DNA of 6,426 nucleotides. Origin: Hyphomicrobiales bacterium (lineage in GTDB: Bacteria; Pseudomonadota; Alphaproteobacteria; Rhizobiales; OSC116). Location: NCBI GenBank assembly GCA_013214985.1, contig JABSRY010000147.1, forward strand, positions 1 through 6,426. The letters are read 5' to 3'. The notes under the pieces were generated by a model that was given only the letters and a program-made list of their open reading frames with translations, did not search any database and was not told where the DNA came from. This document shows, in pieces, positions 5,787 through 6,426 of this stretch; within the stretch, counting starts at the first letter, position 1, and each line of letters starts with the position of its first letter. A program made the position numbers and the translations under genes.

Positions 5787-6426
5787 CATCAAAATTATGG
5801 TGGCCGCAGTCTCGCTCGCGCATTATGACATGTCTTAATTTCTTTTTGCGCTCTGCTTGCACGGGTGGTAACGCATATACTTGCTTCGAGGCTTCTATTA
5901 CCGTCACCCCACCAAGCCCCGCACGCGCCCATAAGCCAAATTTTTCAAACGCCATGGCCGAACCCAAAATATAATCTTTCTTCGTCGGTGGAATATACAA
6001 AGCGCCAGACCAACCAATCGGTAAAAACATATTGTCTTTTAACAATTGCAGCATTTGTCTTTGGCTAAAAGGCCGGCCATGCCCAAAAGGTGTCTTGTCC
6101 AACCTCGCCCAAATACCCGAGCGGTTTGGCACTACAAATATGGCGCGGCCATCGGGCTTTAATATCCGCCAAATTTCACGCAAATAGTCATTGGGTTTAT
6201 GGGTCATTTCTAAACCATGCACAATCAAAATACGGTCAACCGAGCTATCACTTAATGGAAAGTGGGTTTCTTCTGTTAAGGCAACACAGTTTTTGTCACC
6301 TTGCGGCCAACGCATTACGCCTTGCCTTGCTGGCATTAAGGCAAATGAATTGCGGCATTCATCTTTAAACGGCTCTAAATATGGTGTTGCATAACCAATT
6401 CCCAACATCGAATAACCCGTTAAATC
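5764..6426 (-). CDS. Class I SAM-dependent methyltransferase, partial (N-terminus beyond right edge)
   Basis: The frame is open from base 6426 to TAG 5766-5764, giving 220 residues, so the true start lies outside. An internal ATG at 6408-6406 falls within the SAM-binding strand and cannot be the start: the residues before it (DLTGYS) continue the fold. Numbering from the edge, the cofactor loop is LGIGYATPYL (8-17), followed by the Methyltransf_11-like LPLSDSSVDRI-type strand (57-66), REIWRILKPDGRAIFVVPN (83-101), and ARLDKTPFGHGRPFSQRQM (107-125). The last 30 residues are Arg/Lys- and His/Asp-rich. From memory such proteins are about 250 residues long and often lie beside gloB in alphaproteobacteria; the neighbour is not visible here. 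The substrate is unknown. It is convergent with metW, with one base between the stops. Confidence 0.87.
   Translation of the reverse strand, partial: DLTGYSMLGIGYATPYLEPFKDECRNSFALMPARQGVMRWPQGDKNCVALTEETHFPLSDSSVDRILIVHGLEMTHKPNDYLREIWRILKPDGRAIFVVPNRSGIWARLDKTPFGHGRPFSQRQMLQLLKDNMFLPIGWSGALYIPPTKKDYILGSAMAFEKFGLWARAGLGGVTVIEASKQVYALPPVQAERKKKLRHVIMRERDCGHHNFDADLDRDI

Noticed and set aside
5865..6394. Plus-strand ORFs opposite the partial methyltransferase gene
   Set aside because: The minus-strand frame has a continuous methyltransferase fold over the whole stretch; the opposing ORFs lack motifs and ribosome sites.
5764..6408. Treating ATG 6408 as a complete methyltransferase start
   Set aside because: It would begin in the middle of the SAM-binding strand, and the frame stays open to the edge with sensible residues, so the gene is truncated by the window.
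1..6426. CRISPR arrays, insertion sequences, tRNA/rRNA genes, defence or toxin-antitoxin genes
   Set aside because: No repeated spacer structure, terminal inverted repeats with a transposase, cloverleaf candidates or relevant protein motifs were seen; nearly all DNA is accounted for by recognised metabolic genes.

Overview
The window looks like a chromosomal housekeeping segment of a low-GC alphaproteobacterium. Composition is about 40% G+C in the genes by eye, and 26% in the one sizeable intergenic gap (45 G+C of 170 bases counted, 3841-4010). The assignment rests on three things: the metX-metW pair, a chorismate mutase / HisC-type aminotransferase / TyrC gene run, and a nearby class I methyltransferase with an 'LGIGYATPYL'-type glycine loop. 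From memory this neighbourhood recurs in Rhizobiales-like genomes. I cannot name the genus.

Layout: the left half is one leftward operon, read right to left. It holds an AroQ-type chorismate mutase with a long C-terminal domain (2988-3818), a HisC-family aminotransferase (1866-2966), a TyrC-type prephenate/arogenate dehydrogenase (906-1859), a ChaC-like gamma-glutamylcyclotransferase (356-901), and a DUF1697 protein cut by the left edge (1-351). Gaps are 21, 6, 4 and 4 bases, so the genes are probably co-transcribed and partly translationally coupled. A 196-base, very AT-rich divergent region (3819-4014) separates this operon from the rightward metX-metW pair (4015-5762), whose stop and start codons overlap by one base. 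MetW ends one base from the stop of a leftward SAM-dependent methyltransferase that runs off the right edge (5764-6426).

Function: the leftward operon holds the three steps from chorismate to tyrosine (mutase, aminotransferase, dehydrogenase), followed by a glutathione-degrading enzyme and an uncharacterised DUF1697 protein. MetX and MetW carry out and support homoserine acylation, the committed step of methionine synthesis. The two operons share the central AT-rich region, so aromatic and methionine synthesis genes are transcribed divergently from one control region.

No CRISPR array, transposon, tRNA, rRNA, toxin-antitoxin, phage or defence gene was seen, and I found no convincing new multigene system. 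The points most worth a second look are local: a GC-rich 12-base tandem repeat inside the DUF1697 gene, an imperfect 10-bp inverted repeat ending seven bases before a metX start that lacks a Shine-Dalgarno, missing Shine-Dalgarno sites at both divergent first genes, and the degenerate dehydratase-like extension of the chorismate mutase.
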